DNA of 64,000 nucleotides from Chryseobacterium populi (GCF_000282115.1 NZ_AKJY01000004.1:1-64000); one strand, 5' to 3'; shown: positions 27,051-36,093, counted from the first letter of the stretch. The notes: generated by a model from the letters alone, not told the origin. Program-made: numbers and translations.

Positions 27051-28295
27051 ATGAATGATGAAGCTAAAAGAAAACAGTTAAGAAAATATAAAGCATTTGC
27101 TACCGGGTTATTTGTGCTGATGGCGATTATTTTTATCATGACTACAGTCTTCCAGAAGACCAACAGCTCTCACTGGATCGGCTACGTACGTGCTTTTTCT
27201 GAAGCTGCAATGGTAGGTGCCCTTGCAGACTGGTTTGCAGTAACCGCTTTATTCCGCCATCCTCTCGGGCTTCCGATTCCACATACCAACCTGATAGAAA
27301 ACAGTAAGGAAAAGCTGGGCAATAACCTGGGAAGTTTTGTGGTAAACAATTTCCTTTCACCTCAGAATATCCGGCCTTATATCCAGAAGCTGAAAGTATC
27401 AAACTTTGTCGGGGAATGGCTCGCCAAAGAAAAAAACCAGGAAATTTTAATCAGAAACCTTTCGGATATTGTACTGGATATCCTCAATAAGCTTGACGAT
27501 TCGGCAGTAAGCAGCTTTATCAGTAAAAAGGTTTCGGAAATGACTGATGGTATTAAACTTAACAAAATTGTCGGAAACGGTATCGGTTACATTCTGGATA
27601 AAAATGACCATCAAAGAATTGTGACCAATCTCTCCAGACAGATCAAAGATTATATTATTGAAAATGATGAAATGATCCAGGACCGGGTAAAAAAAGGCAG
27701 TTATTCATTTATCCCGGCATTCGTTGACAATAAAATTGCAGAAAAGATTGCAAGCGGACTTTCAGATTTTTTTAAAGAGATCGAAGAAGATCCGCAACAC
27801 GAAATCAGAACGTTAATTACAAAAAAAATTCATGAATTCTCGGTAGATCTGAAAGAAGATCCTGCATGGGATAATGAGTTTAAAAACATTAAAAATGATC
27901 TGTTGAAAAATGATAAACTCGATGAATATTCAAATGACATCTGGATTTCTATCAAAAAAACGTTGATGAAAGAATTACAGGATGAAGAGTCGTCTCTTAA
28001 AAATTATCTTTCAAAAAACCTTGATGAATTTTCACAAAATTTAAAAACAGATGAAAATCTTCAGAATAAAATCGATCATTGGGTACGCGTTACCGCTTAC
28101 AAATATATTCTTAAAAATACCCATCAATTTGGAAACCTCATCAGCTCAACCGTCGGAAACTGGAAAGGAAAGGAACTGAGCGAAAAACTCGAGCTTGAAG
28201 TAGGGAAAGACCTTCAGTTTATCCGGGTAAACGGAACATTAGTCGGTGGACTGGTCGGTTTAATTATCTACACCATCGCGCATTTTTTCATCTGA
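27051..28295 (+). CDS. DUF445-family membrane protein
   Basis: A 414-residue protein taken from the ATG at 27051, directly after its -7 box; an upstream TTG at 27012 would lie in the promoter. It has an N-terminal transmembrane helix (FATGLFVLMAIIFIMTTVF), the DUF445 signature AFSEAAMVGALADWFAVTALFRHPLGLPIPHTNLI, a long helical charged middle region and a C-terminal helix (LVGGLVGLIIYTIAHFFI). DUF445 proteins are inner-membrane proteins of unclear function. The transcript is predicted to be leaderless. It is followed 28 nt later by the secreted unknown at 28324. Confidence 0.88.
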   Translation: MNDEAKRKQLRKYKAFATGLFVLMAIIFIMTTVFQKTNSSHWIGYVRAFSEAAMVGALADWFAVTALFRHPLGLPIPHTNLIENSKEKLGNNLGSFVVNNFLSPQNIRPYIQKLKVSNFVGEWLAKEKNQEILIRNLSDIVLDILNKLDDSAVSSFISKKVSEMTDGIKLNKIVGNGIGYILDKNDHQRIVTNLSRQIKDYIIENDEMIQDRVKKGSYSFIPAFVDNKIAEKIASGLSDFFKEIEEDPQHEIRTLITKKIHEFSVDLKEDPAWDNEFKNIKNDLLKNDKLDEYSNDIWISIKKTLMKELQDEESSLKNYLSKNLDEFSQNLKTDENLQNKIDHWVRVTAYKYILKNTHQFGNLISSTVGNWKGKELSEKLELEVGKDLQFIRVNGTLVGGLVGLIIYTIAHFFI

Positions 28296-28323
28296 TAAAA
28301 TTAAAAACTAACCATAACCAACC

Positions 28324-29208
28324 ATGAAAAAAACACTTTTACTTCTTTTTCACTCATTATCTGTGCTCTGTTTAGCCCAAAAAGTAGAATTTAAAAGCAT
28401 TACAGATTCTTCACAGGTTTTCAAAGGCGAGATTGCCGGAGTTCCTGTTACGATACAATTGAAATATAAAGGTATCGTAGACTGCAGTCAATATCAGCAT
28501 TTTGTCGATGGATGGTATTATTATGACAAGTACCGGAAAAAAATTCCGTTGACGGGAATTTATGATTACGGAAACCTGTATTTATACAATTTCGGTAATA
28601 AGCAAAAACAGAATTCCAAAATATTTGAAGACAAAATAACTTCTCCCCGGCTGATTGAAAAAACAGACAGTATTGCAAAAACTTTAAAACCCAAAGAGAT
28701 TCTTAATTTTCAATATGATCAGCCCAGCAAAGAGATTTCCGGAAATTTTCATCTTGGAAACAAAACCCATATGGCAAAATTGCTGACAAAAACCCCGATG
28801 ATCTACCGGTATAACAACTACCTGATCCTTCCCAATAACAAAAAGATCAACACCTATGATTTTATTGACCGTTACGGTGGAAATGAGCTTGTATCTTATG
28901 CTTCCGATAAAACAGGAAACCGGGTTCTGCTATATTTTGAGCATACTTCAAATTTTAATGCCTGCGGAATGTGTGGGGCCAGCGAAGGTGAAAAAGGCTA
29001 CAGGGTTTTATATTTTACCAATGGCTGGAACTATAAAAAACATGAAGATTTCCTTACGGAAAGTTGTCTTGAGAATATTTATGATGTGACAATGACAAAA
29101 TCCAAAGATGCCAAATTTTTACATTTTAATATCAAAAAAACAACAACTTCTCCGGCTTATATTTTGACGGTAGACGTGAAAAATGCTACCGCAAAAAAAT
29201 CCAGATAA
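28324..29208 (+). CDS. Secreted protein of unknown function
   Basis: A 294-residue protein with a signal peptide (LLLLFHSLSVLCLAQ). The mature part is rich in aromatic residues and beta-strand-like segments (VDGWYYYDKYRKKIPLTGIYDYGNLYLYNFG), with a CGMCG pair in FNACGMCGASEG. I do not recognise the family. It follows DUF445 by 28 nt on the same strand and ends before a bidirectional terminator, so it may be co-transcribed with DUF445. No function can be assigned. Confidence 0.75.
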   Translation: MKKTLLLLFHSLSVLCLAQKVEFKSITDSSQVFKGEIAGVPVTIQLKYKGIVDCSQYQHFVDGWYYYDKYRKKIPLTGIYDYGNLYLYNFGNKQKQNSKIFEDKITSPRLIEKTDSIAKTLKPKEILNFQYDQPSKEISGNFHLGNKTHMAKLLTKTPMIYRYNNYLILPNNKKINTYDFIDRYGGNELVSYASDKTGNRVLLYFEHTSNFNACGMCGASEGEKGYRVLYFTNGWNYKKHEDFLTESCLENIYDVTMTKSKDAKFLHFNIKKTTTSPAYILTVDVKNATAKKSR

Positions 29209-29218
29209 TACTAAAACA

Positions 29219-29247
29219 AAAAAGAGAGTTACTTAAAACTCTCTTTT
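29219..29247. terminator. Bidirectional terminator
   Basis: A 10-bp perfect stem (29221-29230 and 29237-29246, loop ACTTAA) flanked by A-rich and T-rich runs, between the convergent 28324 and pyrD-side genes. Confidence 0.85.
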
Positions 29248-29273
29248 ATATTATTTTCTTCTGAATATTTTTT

Positions 29274-29390
29274 TTAAAGATTAGGATAAAAATCTTCTGT
29301 TCCAATTCCCATTCTTTTTGAAGCCGGAAATAAGAATTTAACCCGCGGAATTAAGAATGTCAGTAAAAAGGCTAAAAGCAGTATCTTCAT
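29274..29390 (-). CDS. Small hydrophobic peptide downstream of pyrD (38 aa)
   Basis: An ATG-to-TAA frame of 38 residues beginning MKILLLAFLLTFLIPRVKFL and ending GTEDFYPNL. The first ~20 residues form a hydrophobic, possibly membrane-inserted segment followed by a basic patch. It starts 12 nt after the pyrD stop and is followed by the terminator at 29219-29247, so it fits as the last gene of the pyrD unit. I do not recognise a family, and a chance ORF cannot be excluded. Confidence 0.45.
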   Translation of the reverse strand: MKILLLAFLLTFLIPRVKFLFPASKRMGIGTEDFYPNL

Positions 29391-29402
29391 TTATTAATTA
29401 AA

Positions 29403-30425
29403 TTATCTCGGTAATCTGCCGGCTCTTTTCAAAAGTTCCTGATTGATTTCATTGATCAGTTGCGGGCCTTCATAAATAAACCCTGTGTAAAGCTGTACCA
29501 GGCTTGCCCCTGCATCCAGTTTTTCAATTGCGTCTTTTGCAGAATGAATTCCACCAACTCCGATAATCGGGAAAGCCCTGTTACTTTTTTCGGAAAGAAA
29601 ACGGATTACTTCTGTAGATCTTTTCGTCAGAGGCTTTCCGGAAAGCCCCCCCATTTCAGATTTGTTTTCGGAGCTTAAGCCTTCACGGGAAAGTGTGGTG
29701 TTTGTTGCGATCACTCCGGCAATTTTTGTTTCTTTAACAATATCGATAATATCTAAAAGCTGGTCATCCGATAAGTCCGGTGCAATTTTCAGGAGAATCG
29801 GTTTTGGATTGGCCTTCTCAATATTCATTTGCTGTAAAGTTCCCAAAAGATATGTTAAAGGCTCTTTATCCTGAAGCTCACGAAGGTTTGGCGTATTCGG
29901 GGAACTTACATTCACCACAAAATAATCTACATAAGGGAAAAGCTTTTCAAAACAGATCTTATAATCGTTTACCGCTTCTTCATTCGGAGTTACTTTGTTT
30001 TTCCCGATGTTTCCGCCGATCAGAACATTTTTATTCTTTTTCAGCCTTTCAACAGCAGCATCCACCCCTTCATTGTTGAAACCCATCCTGTTGATGATCG
30101 CGGCATCTTCTTTCAGACGGAAAAGCCTTTTTTTATCATTTCCCGGCTGGCCTTCCGGGGTCAGTGTTCCTATTTCAATAAAGCCGAAACCCAGATCGGA
30201 AAGCTCTTCAAAAAGCATTGCATTTTTATCAAAACCAGCCGCCAATCCAACAGGATTTTTAAATTTCAATCCGAAAACTTCTCTTTCCAGTCTTTTATCC
30301 TGAACAGGTTTCGGAAGAAAAAGCTTCGTTAAAAAAGGGAAATTTTTGAGCATTGAAAAAGTAAAATAATGAACTTCTTCTGGATCGAATTTGAAAAGAA
30401 GGGGGCGAATCAGGTTTTTGTACAT
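29403..30425 (-). CDS. pyrD: Dihydroorotate dehydrogenase, class 2 (quinone)
   Basis: A 340-residue membrane-associated flavoenzyme that oxidises dihydroorotate to orotate with quinone in pyrimidine synthesis. The N-terminal helix pair ([31 protein letters not shown]) marks class 2. [33 protein letters not shown] with the catalytic Ser, and IGVGGIHS for FMN binding are all present. It has its own TATCTTTG box 17 nt before the ATG. The 38-aa frame lies just downstream. Confidence 0.97.
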   Translation of the reverse strand: MYKNLIRPLLFKFDPEEVHYFTFSMLKNFPFLTKLFLPKPVQDKRLEREVFGLKFKNPVGLAAGFDKNAMLFEELSDLGFGFIEIGTLTPEGQPGNDKKRLFRLKEDAAIINRMGFNNEGVDAAVERLKKNKNVLIGGNIGKNKVTPNEEAVNDYKICFEKLFPYVDYFVVNVSSPNTPNLRELQDKEPLTYLLGTLQQMNIEKANPKPILLKIAPDLSDDQLLDIIDIVKETKIAGVIATNTTLSREGLSSENKSEMGGLSGKPLTKRSTEVIRFLSEKSNRAFPIIGVGGIHSAKDAIEKLDAGASLVQLYTGFIYEGPQLINEINQELLKRAGRLPR

Positions 30426-30441
30426 GCCTTTTTTTGGAATA

Positions 30442-30449
30442 CAAAGATA
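30442..30449 (-). promoter_or_regulatory. -7 box (TATCTTTG) of pyrD
   Basis: Exact TAnnTTTG match on the minus strand, 16 nt before the ATG at 30425. Confidence 0.65.
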
Positions 30450-30509
30450 CTGAAATTTTTATTGAGAACTTATTCGTTAAAAGTTGGGACTAAACCTCAT
30501 GTATATCAG

Positions 30510-31232
30510 CTAAGAAGGCAAAGGAAACTGAGAAGGCCGGGTATACAAACTCAGATCGAAATTCAGAATATTTCCTACTCTTTTGAACTCATCGTTTACC
30601 GTTGCGTTCAGAGTAATTTTTTCATTGGTAACGGGATGATTAAAAATCAGTTGATGGGCATGAAGCATCATTTTTGTCATATTGAAAGTCTCCAGCCACA
30701 ATTTATTTTGTTTATTGCAGCCATGTTTACGGCAGCCTAAAATCGGATGTAGAATATGTTTAAAATGCTTTCTCAGCTGATGCATTCTGCCCGTTTCCGG
30801 AATGGCTTCTACTAAACAATAACGGGAAGTTTGATGTTTTCCAAAAGGCAGATCTATTTCCGAAATCTGTAACCGATGATAATAGGTAATTGCATTCTGT
30901 CTGATTTCATCTTCGTTGATCAAATCATAATCAATCGTTTCTTCTTCTTTCGTCCAGCCCCGAAGAATTGTCAGATATTTTTTTTCAACCTGACGTTCAG
31001 CAAATTGATCGTTCATTATTCTCAATGTATCTTTATCTAAAGTAAACAGCAAAACACCTGAAGTTTTCCGATCTAAACGGTGCGCAGGGTAAACATACTG
31101 TCCGATTTGGTCTCTTAACTCCTGGATTGCATAGGCATCTGCTTTTCCTGCATAAAAAGATTTATGAACCAATAATCCGCTTGGCTTATTAATAGCAATA
31201 AGGTGCTCGTCGCGATAAAGAATTTCTAACAT
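30510..31232 (-). CDS. truC: RluA/TruC-type pseudouridine synthase
   Basis: A 240-residue enzyme that isomerises uridine to pseudouridine in RNA. The catalytic-Asp motif is HRLDRKTSGVLLFTLD, preceded by AINKPSGLLVHKSFYAG and followed by KKYLTILRGW and GRMHQLRKHFKHI. No S4 domain is present, which fits the TruC (tRNA U65) subgroup rather than RluA/C/D with S4, but substrate choice is not certain. The -7 box TACTTTTG ends 4 nt before the ATG, so the mRNA is predicted to be leaderless. Divergent from glyS, with a striking GC-rich palindrome between them. Confidence 0.85.
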   Translation of the reverse strand: MLEILYRDEHLIAINKPSGLLVHKSFYAGKADAYAIQELRDQIGQYVYPAHRLDRKTSGVLLFTLDKDTLRIMNDQFAERQVEKKYLTILRGWTKEEETIDYDLINEDEIRQNAITYYHRLQISEIDLPFGKHQTSRYCLVEAIPETGRMHQLRKHFKHILHPILGCRKHGCNKQNKLWLETFNMTKMMLHAHQLIFNHPVTNEKITLNATVNDEFKRVGNILNFDLSLYTRPSQFPLPS

Positions 31233-31236
31233 GGGG

Positions 31237-31244
31237 CAAAAGTA
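31237..31244 (-). promoter_or_regulatory. -7 box (TACTTTTG) of truC, leaderless arrangement
   Basis: Exact TAnnTTTG match on the minus strand with only four C between it and the ATG at 31232. Confidence 0.7.
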
Positions 31245-31293
31245 GAGATTTTGTCCGATATTTAGTTCTGATTGAGTAGCATGTTTGAGCTCA

Positions 31294-31341
31294 TTTTCTT
31301 AGTTTCGGCGCGGCGGCTCCGCCGCGCCGAAACTAAGAAAA
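31294..31341. repeat. Perfect 48-bp GC-rich palindrome between divergent genes
   Basis: Two 23-nt arms (31294-31316 and 31319-31341) are exact reverse complements around a CT loop. The 11-bp inner core is almost pure G+C, the outer part A+T-rich. It lies between divergent truC and glyS, so it is not a terminator between convergent genes. A dispersed palindromic or REP-like element is the most likely explanation. Confidence 0.8.
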
Positions 31342-31430
31342 CAGCGAATAACAAAAGCAGGTTTCCAGCTTCTAATCTACACGAATATAAAAACTTCCAT
31401 CTTCCACCCTCCAACTTCCCGCTTTTTCAC

Positions 31431-31438
31431 TATTTTTG
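31431..31438 (+). promoter_or_regulatory. -7 box (TATTTTTG) of glyS
   Basis: Exact TAnnTTTG match, 22 nt before the glycyl-tRNA synthetase ATG at 31461; it supports that start over the longer frame from 31272. Confidence 0.7.
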
Positions 31439-31460
31439 CACATCAGACGTTAAAAAAATT

Positions 31461-33002
31461 ATGGCAAAGCAAGAAGATGTTTTCAAGAAAGTGATTTCTC
31501 ACGCTAAAGAATATGGTTTTATATTCCCATCCAGTGAGATCTATGACGGTTTATCCGCTGTTTATGATTATGGACAGAATGGTGCTGAATTAAAAAACAA
31601 TATCAAACAGTATTGGTGGAAAGCAATGGTACAGCTTAACGAAAATATCGTGGGTATTGATTCAGCGATCCTGATGCACCCAACGACCTGGAAAGCATCT
31701 GGCCACGTAGACGCTTTCAACGATCCTTTGATTGATAATAAAGACTCTAAGAAACGGTTCAGAGCAGACGTTTTAGTAGAAGATTACTGTGCTAAAATTG
31801 AAGATAAAGAAAATAAAGAAATCGAAAAGGCGGCGAAAAGATTCGGGGATGCTTTCGATAAGGCTCAGTTTGAAGCAACAAATCCAAAAATATTGGAATA
31901 TCGGGCAAAAAGAGAAGCTATTCTTTCAAGGTTGGCAAAATCCCTGGAAAATGAAGACCTTGCTGATGTAAAAGCTTTAATTGAAGAACTTGAAATTGCT
32001 GATCCTGATACCGGTTCAAAAAACTGGACCGAGGTAAGACAATTCAACCTGATGTTCGGGACCAAGCTGGGGGCATCCGCAGACAGTGCAATGGACCTTT
32101 ATTTGAGACCGGAAACTGCACAGGGTATTTTTGTGAATTTCTTAAACGTTCAGAAAACTTCCCGTCATAAACTTCCTTTCGGTATTGCTCAAATCGGGAA
32201 AGCATTCAGAAATGAGATTGTAGCAAGACAGTTTATTTTCAGAATGCGTGAATTTGAACAGATGGAAATGCAGTTTTTCGTAGCTCCGGGTACAGAGCTT
32301 GAATTCTATGAACAATGGAAGCAAAAACGTCTCAACTGGCACCTGGCTTTAGGGTTAGGCAATGACAATTACAGATTCCATGATCATGAGAAATTGGCTC
32401 ACTACGCCAATGCAGCAGCTGATATTGAATTTAATTTTCCGTTCGGTTTCAAAGAACTGGAAGGGATTCACTCAAGAACGGACTTCGATTTGAAAGCTCA
32501 TGAAGAATTCTCCGGAAGAAAGCTGCAGTTCTTCGATCCTGAAAGAAATGAAAATTATGTTCCTTATGTGGTAGAAACTTCTGTAGGTTTAGACAGATTA
32601 TTCCTTTCCATATTTGCTCATTGCTTAAGAGACGAAGTACTGGAAGATGGTTCGGAAAGAACAGTATTGTCTCTTCCTCCGGCTCTTGCTCCGATCAAGG
32701 CAGCTATTCTTCCACTGATGAAGAAAGATGGGCTTGCAGAATACGCAGAAACAATATTCAACGACCTTAAATATGACTTCAACTTATTCTATGAAGAAAA
32801 AGATGCCATCGGAAAGCGATACAGAAGACAGGATGCCATCGGTACTCCTTACTGTATCACGATAGACCACGATTCTCTTACGGACCATACGGTAACAATA
32901 AGAGACAGAGATACGATGCTGCAGGAAAGAGTTCCGGTTTCCGAGTTGAGGAGAATTATTGATGAGAAAACCAATTTCAGAAATTTACTTTCAAAAATAT
33001 AG
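31461..33002 (+). CDS. glyS: Glycyl-tRNA synthetase (alpha2 type)
   Basis: A 513-residue class II aminoacyl-tRNA synthetase that charges tRNA-Gly. Visible motifs are YDGLSAVYDYGQNGAELKNNIKQYWW at the N-terminus, the motif 2 region FRNEIVARQFIFRMREFEQMEMQFF, and motif 3 in VPYVVETSVGLDRLFLSIF, followed by an anticodon-binding domain. The start is the ATG at 31461 (MAKQEDVFKKV); the reading frame continues upstream to 31272 through the palindrome, but that extension is not protein-like. A terminator follows at 33007. Gene name follows common practice for this type and may be given as glyQS. Confidence 0.96.
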   Translation: MAKQEDVFKKVISHAKEYGFIFPSSEIYDGLSAVYDYGQNGAELKNNIKQYWWKAMVQLNENIVGIDSAILMHPTTWKASGHVDAFNDPLIDNKDSKKRFRADVLVEDYCAKIEDKENKEIEKAAKRFGDAFDKAQFEATNPKILEYRAKREAILSRLAKSLENEDLADVKALIEELEIADPDTGSKNWTEVRQFNLMFGTKLGASADSAMDLYLRPETAQGIFVNFLNVQKTSRHKLPFGIAQIGKAFRNEIVARQFIFRMREFEQMEMQFFVAPGTELEFYEQWKQKRLNWHLALGLGNDNYRFHDHEKLAHYANAAADIEFNFPFGFKELEGIHSRTDFDLKAHEEFSGRKLQFFDPERNENYVPYVVETSVGLDRLFLSIFAHCLRDEVLEDGSERTVLSLPPALAPIKAAILPLMKKDGLAEYAETIFNDLKYDFNLFYEEKDAIGKRYRRQDAIGTPYCITIDHDSLTDHTVTIRDRDTMLQERVPVSELRRIIDEKTNFRNLLSKI

Positions 33003-33006
33003 ATTA

Positions 33007-33034
33007 AAGGCCTTGATTATTCAGGGCTTTTTTT
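33007..33034 (+). terminator. Terminator after glycyl-tRNA synthetase gene
   Basis: An 8-10 bp stem with two G-T pairs (AAGGCCTTGA with TCAGGGCTTT) followed by seven T, 5 nt after the stop codon. Confidence 0.75.
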
Positions 33035-33071
33035 ATTATGGAATAGGCTACTGCCTGGTTATTGTTTAAAA

Positions 33072-33110
33072 AACAAACCTTATAGGTCTTTGAGACCTAT
33101 AAGGTTTGTT
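33072..33110. repeat. 17-bp perfect hairpin, probable dispersed intergenic repeat
   Basis: Arms 33072-33088 and 33094-33110 are exact reverse complements around TTTGA. It is distinct from the glyS terminator upstream and has no T-run on either side. Hairpins of this kind recur between genes in flavobacterial genomes; copy number could not be tested here. Confidence 0.6.
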
Positions 33111-33223
33111 GTAAATAGAAAACCTCAATGATATACTTTCACATGTTAAGTTTAACCGCTCATTTTCAGGCCTGTTAAATTAGATATCCAAAATGAAAAT
33201 GTTCAGTATATGTCTTAATTTAT

Positions 33224-33231
33224 TATTTTTG
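33224..33231 (+). promoter_or_regulatory. -7 box (TATTTTTG) of 33247 gene
   Basis: Exact TAnnTTTG match, 15 nt before the ATG at 33247; it supports that start rather than the ATG at 33193. Confidence 0.65.
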
Positions 33232-33246
33232 GTGGAAATTATAACT

Positions 33247-34770
33247 ATGAAAAAATTCTTCTTACTGGCCTTTGGGTTGGTTCAGGTTTTATATTATTCT
33301 CAAACTCAAGATCTTGCTTCATTAGCTTCGGGAGATCATGTAGGCATGAATGCATTATTCGATGATAATGATAATCTTTACGGCTATGTTTCTTTATATT
33401 CTTACGGAAAAACCGGAGATAAAACAAAGAAATTCGAATATGTGGTTCTGGATAAAAACCTCAACCCGGTAGCCAATAAAGAATTTGAAGGGGATATCAC
33501 TGCCGGAAGTTATTTAGGCTATATTGATTTCAGAAAGAAAGTAATTCTACGCCCAAATTCTTTTGATTATTCCCAGATTAAAATGAGTGAGCTTTTCACA
33601 CCGCGATCTATGGAAATTGACCTGGCAACAAATACGATAGAACAAAAAACATATTACGATTACGACAACGGTGCTTTTAACGTCATCAACCAGCCTAAAA
33701 ACTGGAAAGAAACGCGCAAGGAAAACAAAGTGGAGAAAAAAGCAAAAGGATACAATTATTATTCAACCGTTTTTGAGATTAAAGAAGGAGGTTTTCTTGC
33801 CCTGGAACTTAATGATTACGGGAAATATGTCAACAACAATTCCCTGATTAAATTCGATGCAGATAAAAAAGAAATCTGGCGTTACCGGTACAATACCAAT
33901 GGTGACAAAAAGAATACCGAAGAGATCACTTTAGTAGAAAAAGATGACAAGTATATTTACTTTATTGCCCAGAAAAAAATTCAGGATAAAAAAACATTCA
34001 GCCTTCTTGTTCTGGACATGAAAACAGGAAAAGAAGTAGCATCAAAACCTATTTCGGGGCTTTCTGATGATACGATAGACAACATCACCTCCTTCTCTTC
34101 TACCACAAGAAGCCTGGATAATGATAAAACCTTTGATGATAAAATCGTAATCCTCGGAAGAAACTTTGAAAACAAACGCGGTGTAGGCTTTGCAAGGATG
34201 ATCATCGATAAAAATACGCTTGAAGTAGATACCAAAACAATTAATTACACACCCAATTTATCAGCCTTTATTCCTAAAGTAGATGAATTGGGATATGTGG
34301 AAAAAAATTATCATCTGCAGCCCCGTGATGTATTCTTTCTGAAAGACGGAAGCATCGGGCTTCTTCTGGAAAAATATAAAATCGACTTTAATCTTGGCGT
34401 TCCAAAAACTACAGATTTAGTTTATGTCTATACTGACAAGGACTTCAAACTGAAAGGTGTGAAAACCTTTGATAAAGACAAGTCATTTGCTACAAGCGAT
34501 TATTTATTTTCACAATACCTGAATGACGGCAATGATGTGGTTTTCTTCTACAGAGATTATCAGAAAGATAAGGAGACCAAACAAAAAAGCTGGAAATTAT
34601 TCATTAATACATTGATCGGTGGTACTTTCAAACAGGAGATCGTTCCTATTTCAGAAAAAGATTCTTATGCTGTAACGCCCTATGTGGGTAAAGAAGGATA
34701 TATTCTTCTCCGTGAGTACAATGCAAAAGAAAAATTCAATAAGATACGTCTTGAAAGACTTAATTACTAA
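33247..34770 (+). CDS. Secreted protein of unknown function (507 aa)
   Basis: Started at the ATG at 33247, which begins a proper signal peptide (MKKFFLLAFGLVQVLYYSQ) right after a -7 box. The mature part has repeated beta-strand-like segments of the form YxYFIAQKKI...KTFSLLVLDMKTGKEVASKPI and VYVYTDKDFKLKGVKTFDKDKSFA. This suggests a beta-propeller-like or repeat fold, but I do not recognise a named family. It is monocistronic, ending at a terminator shared with the convergent M48 gene. No function assigned. Confidence 0.78.
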   Translation: MKKFFLLAFGLVQVLYYSQTQDLASLASGDHVGMNALFDDNDNLYGYVSLYSYGKTGDKTKKFEYVVLDKNLNPVANKEFEGDITAGSYLGYIDFRKKVILRPNSFDYSQIKMSELFTPRSMEIDLATNTIEQKTYYDYDNGAFNVINQPKNWKETRKENKVEKKAKGYNYYSTVFEIKEGGFLALELNDYGKYVNNNSLIKFDADKKEIWRYRYNTNGDKKNTEEITLVEKDDKYIYFIAQKKIQDKKTFSLLVLDMKTGKEVASKPISGLSDDTIDNITSFSSTTRSLDNDKTFDDKIVILGRNFENKRGVGFARMIIDKNTLEVDTKTINYTPNLSAFIPKVDELGYVEKNYHLQPRDVFFLKDGSIGLLLEKYKIDFNLGVPKTTDLVYVYTDKDFKLKGVKTFDKDKSFATSDYLFSQYLNDGNDVVFFYRDYQKDKETKQKSWKLFINTLIGGTFKQEIVPISEKDSYAVTPYVGKEGYILLREYNAKEKFNKIRLERLNY

Positions 34771-34804
34771 AAAAGAAACCTGATCACTTGATCAGGTTTC
34801 TTTT
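34771..34804. terminator. Bidirectional terminator overlapping the M48 stop codon
   Basis: A 16-bp perfect stem (34771-34786 and 34789-34804, loop CT) with A and T runs. The right arm includes the last codons and stop (34792) of the convergent M48 gene. Confidence 0.88.
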
Positions 34805-36093
34805 GTTTGATAATATTCCGCAATATTTTTTATTTCCTCAAGACTGAGATTCCACATAAAATTCAGAAATTGCTGATAGCTTTCACTCTGGTTTTTAGGG
34901 TCTATCCGGTCGAGGTATCTGTTCAGGTTATAATTCTTTCTGGCTTCGTATATTTTTGTAAAACATTTTCCCAGCCATTTTTTATAATATTCCGGTTCTT
35001 CATCGTCCTGTAAAAACTGTAAAGAAGCATAAATTCCCACTCCATAATCCTCAGAATGATAGAAATTCGGCAGGATCTCGGTTCTTGCAATAATCTTCAG
35101 GTTAGCAAAGCTTTCCGAAGCTTTCTGAAACTCTGCAGAAGTATTCAGTTCAGGAAAAGTTTTCTTTAACTGAGTAATTCTCCTGGCCATTTCAGGATGG
35201 GAAGCCAACGAATCTTTATTAAGCTTTTCTTTATAAAAATTATAGTTGTACAGTGAAAAGTCTTCTTTTTTCAGCCACTCATCTTTAAAAGCCTGTTTAG
35301 GCAGGTTGAAAAACTTTTTATAGGTTTCTACTTTAAGCTCTTTCGGCGAAATCGTATCAAAATCCTCAAGCCTTTTTAAAGTATTGATAAATTCTTCCTT
35401 CTTAAAATCACTTTTTTGGTAGAGTGCATAGCCCAGAGAATCAGCCTGCATTTCCTGTTGTCTTTTTTCTGTCCCTTTTTTATAAGCCCTGTTTTTAAGG
35501 AGGTCAAATGCTTTTTGATTTTTATTATCAGGGGTCGCTTTTATGTTTTTAACGGTAACTTTATCCAATTGATTCTGCTCGATAGCATCTATAACTGTTT
35601 TCAGCGAATGCTCTTCGATTTTGTGTCCTAATTCATGAGAAATGACAGCAGCAATCTGATCTTCATTTTTCAGCCAGTTAAAAAGCCCCATATTAATCAC
35701 GAAAGTTCCGTCTGCAAGACAGTAAGCATTAGGCGTATTATCTTTAGCAATCAGAATTTTCAGATCCTGCGGAATCTGTGGGTTATTTTTTCTCAGCCTC
35801 AAAATTAAAGACCTGATATTCATGTCAAATTCAGATTTAAAAATAAAATCCTTGTTTTTAACCTGTTTCTCAAAATCAGTTTCAAATTCTTTATAAATTT
35901 TAGCCAGTCCGGAACCTGTTTTCCCCGAATAGTCCGACTTTAATTTTTTAATAAATGATTCGTTGTTGCCGGCAAACGTTTTCAAAAAGGCTTTTCTTTC
36001 CGCATAATCAGCTGTATCTATCGCTTTATAGGTTTGAGCCAAAAAGCTCACGGAAAACATAAACCCTGTCAGCAGAATAATTTTTTTAATCAT
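34792..36093 (-). CDS. M48-family metalloprotease, exported
   Basis: A 433-residue protein with a signal peptide (FMFSVSFLAQ). The zinc motif HELGHKIEEHS matches HExxH, and the downstream QADSLGYALYQKSDF segment provides the third ligand, as in M48/BepA-like peptidases. These act in the envelope on misfolded or outer-membrane proteins. It lacks the transmembrane helices of HtpX, so it is a periplasmic BepA/YfgC-like enzyme. A TATTTTTG box lies 19 nt before the ATG. Its 3' end forms part of the terminator shared with the 33247 gene. Confidence 0.9.
   Translation of the reverse strand: MIKKIILLTGFMFSVSFLAQTYKAIDTADYAERKAFLKTFAGNNESFIKKLKSDYSGKTGSGLAKIYKEFETDFEKQVKNKDFIFKSEFDMNIRSLILRLRKNNPQIPQDLKILIAKDNTPNAYCLADGTFVINMGLFNWLKNEDQIAAVISHELGHKIEEHSLKTVIDAIEQNQLDKVTVKNIKATPDNKNQKAFDLLKNRAYKKGTEKRQQEMQADSLGYALYQKSDFKKEEFINTLKRLEDFDTISPKELKVETYKKFFNLPKQAFKDEWLKKEDFSLYNYNFYKEKLNKDSLASHPEMARRITQLKKTFPELNTSAEFQKASESFANLKIIARTEILPNFYHSEDYGVGIYASLQFLQDDEEPEYYKKWLGKCFTKIYEARKNYNLNRYLDRIDPKNQSESYQQFLNFMWNLSLEEIKNIAEYYQTKET

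Noticed and set aside
31272..31460. Upstream in-frame extension of the glycyl-tRNA synthetase frame (63 codons)
   Set aside because: It translates through the GC-rich palindrome and the promoter, has no resemblance to the enzyme family, and a good TATTTTTG box lies after it. The ATG at 31461 is the start.
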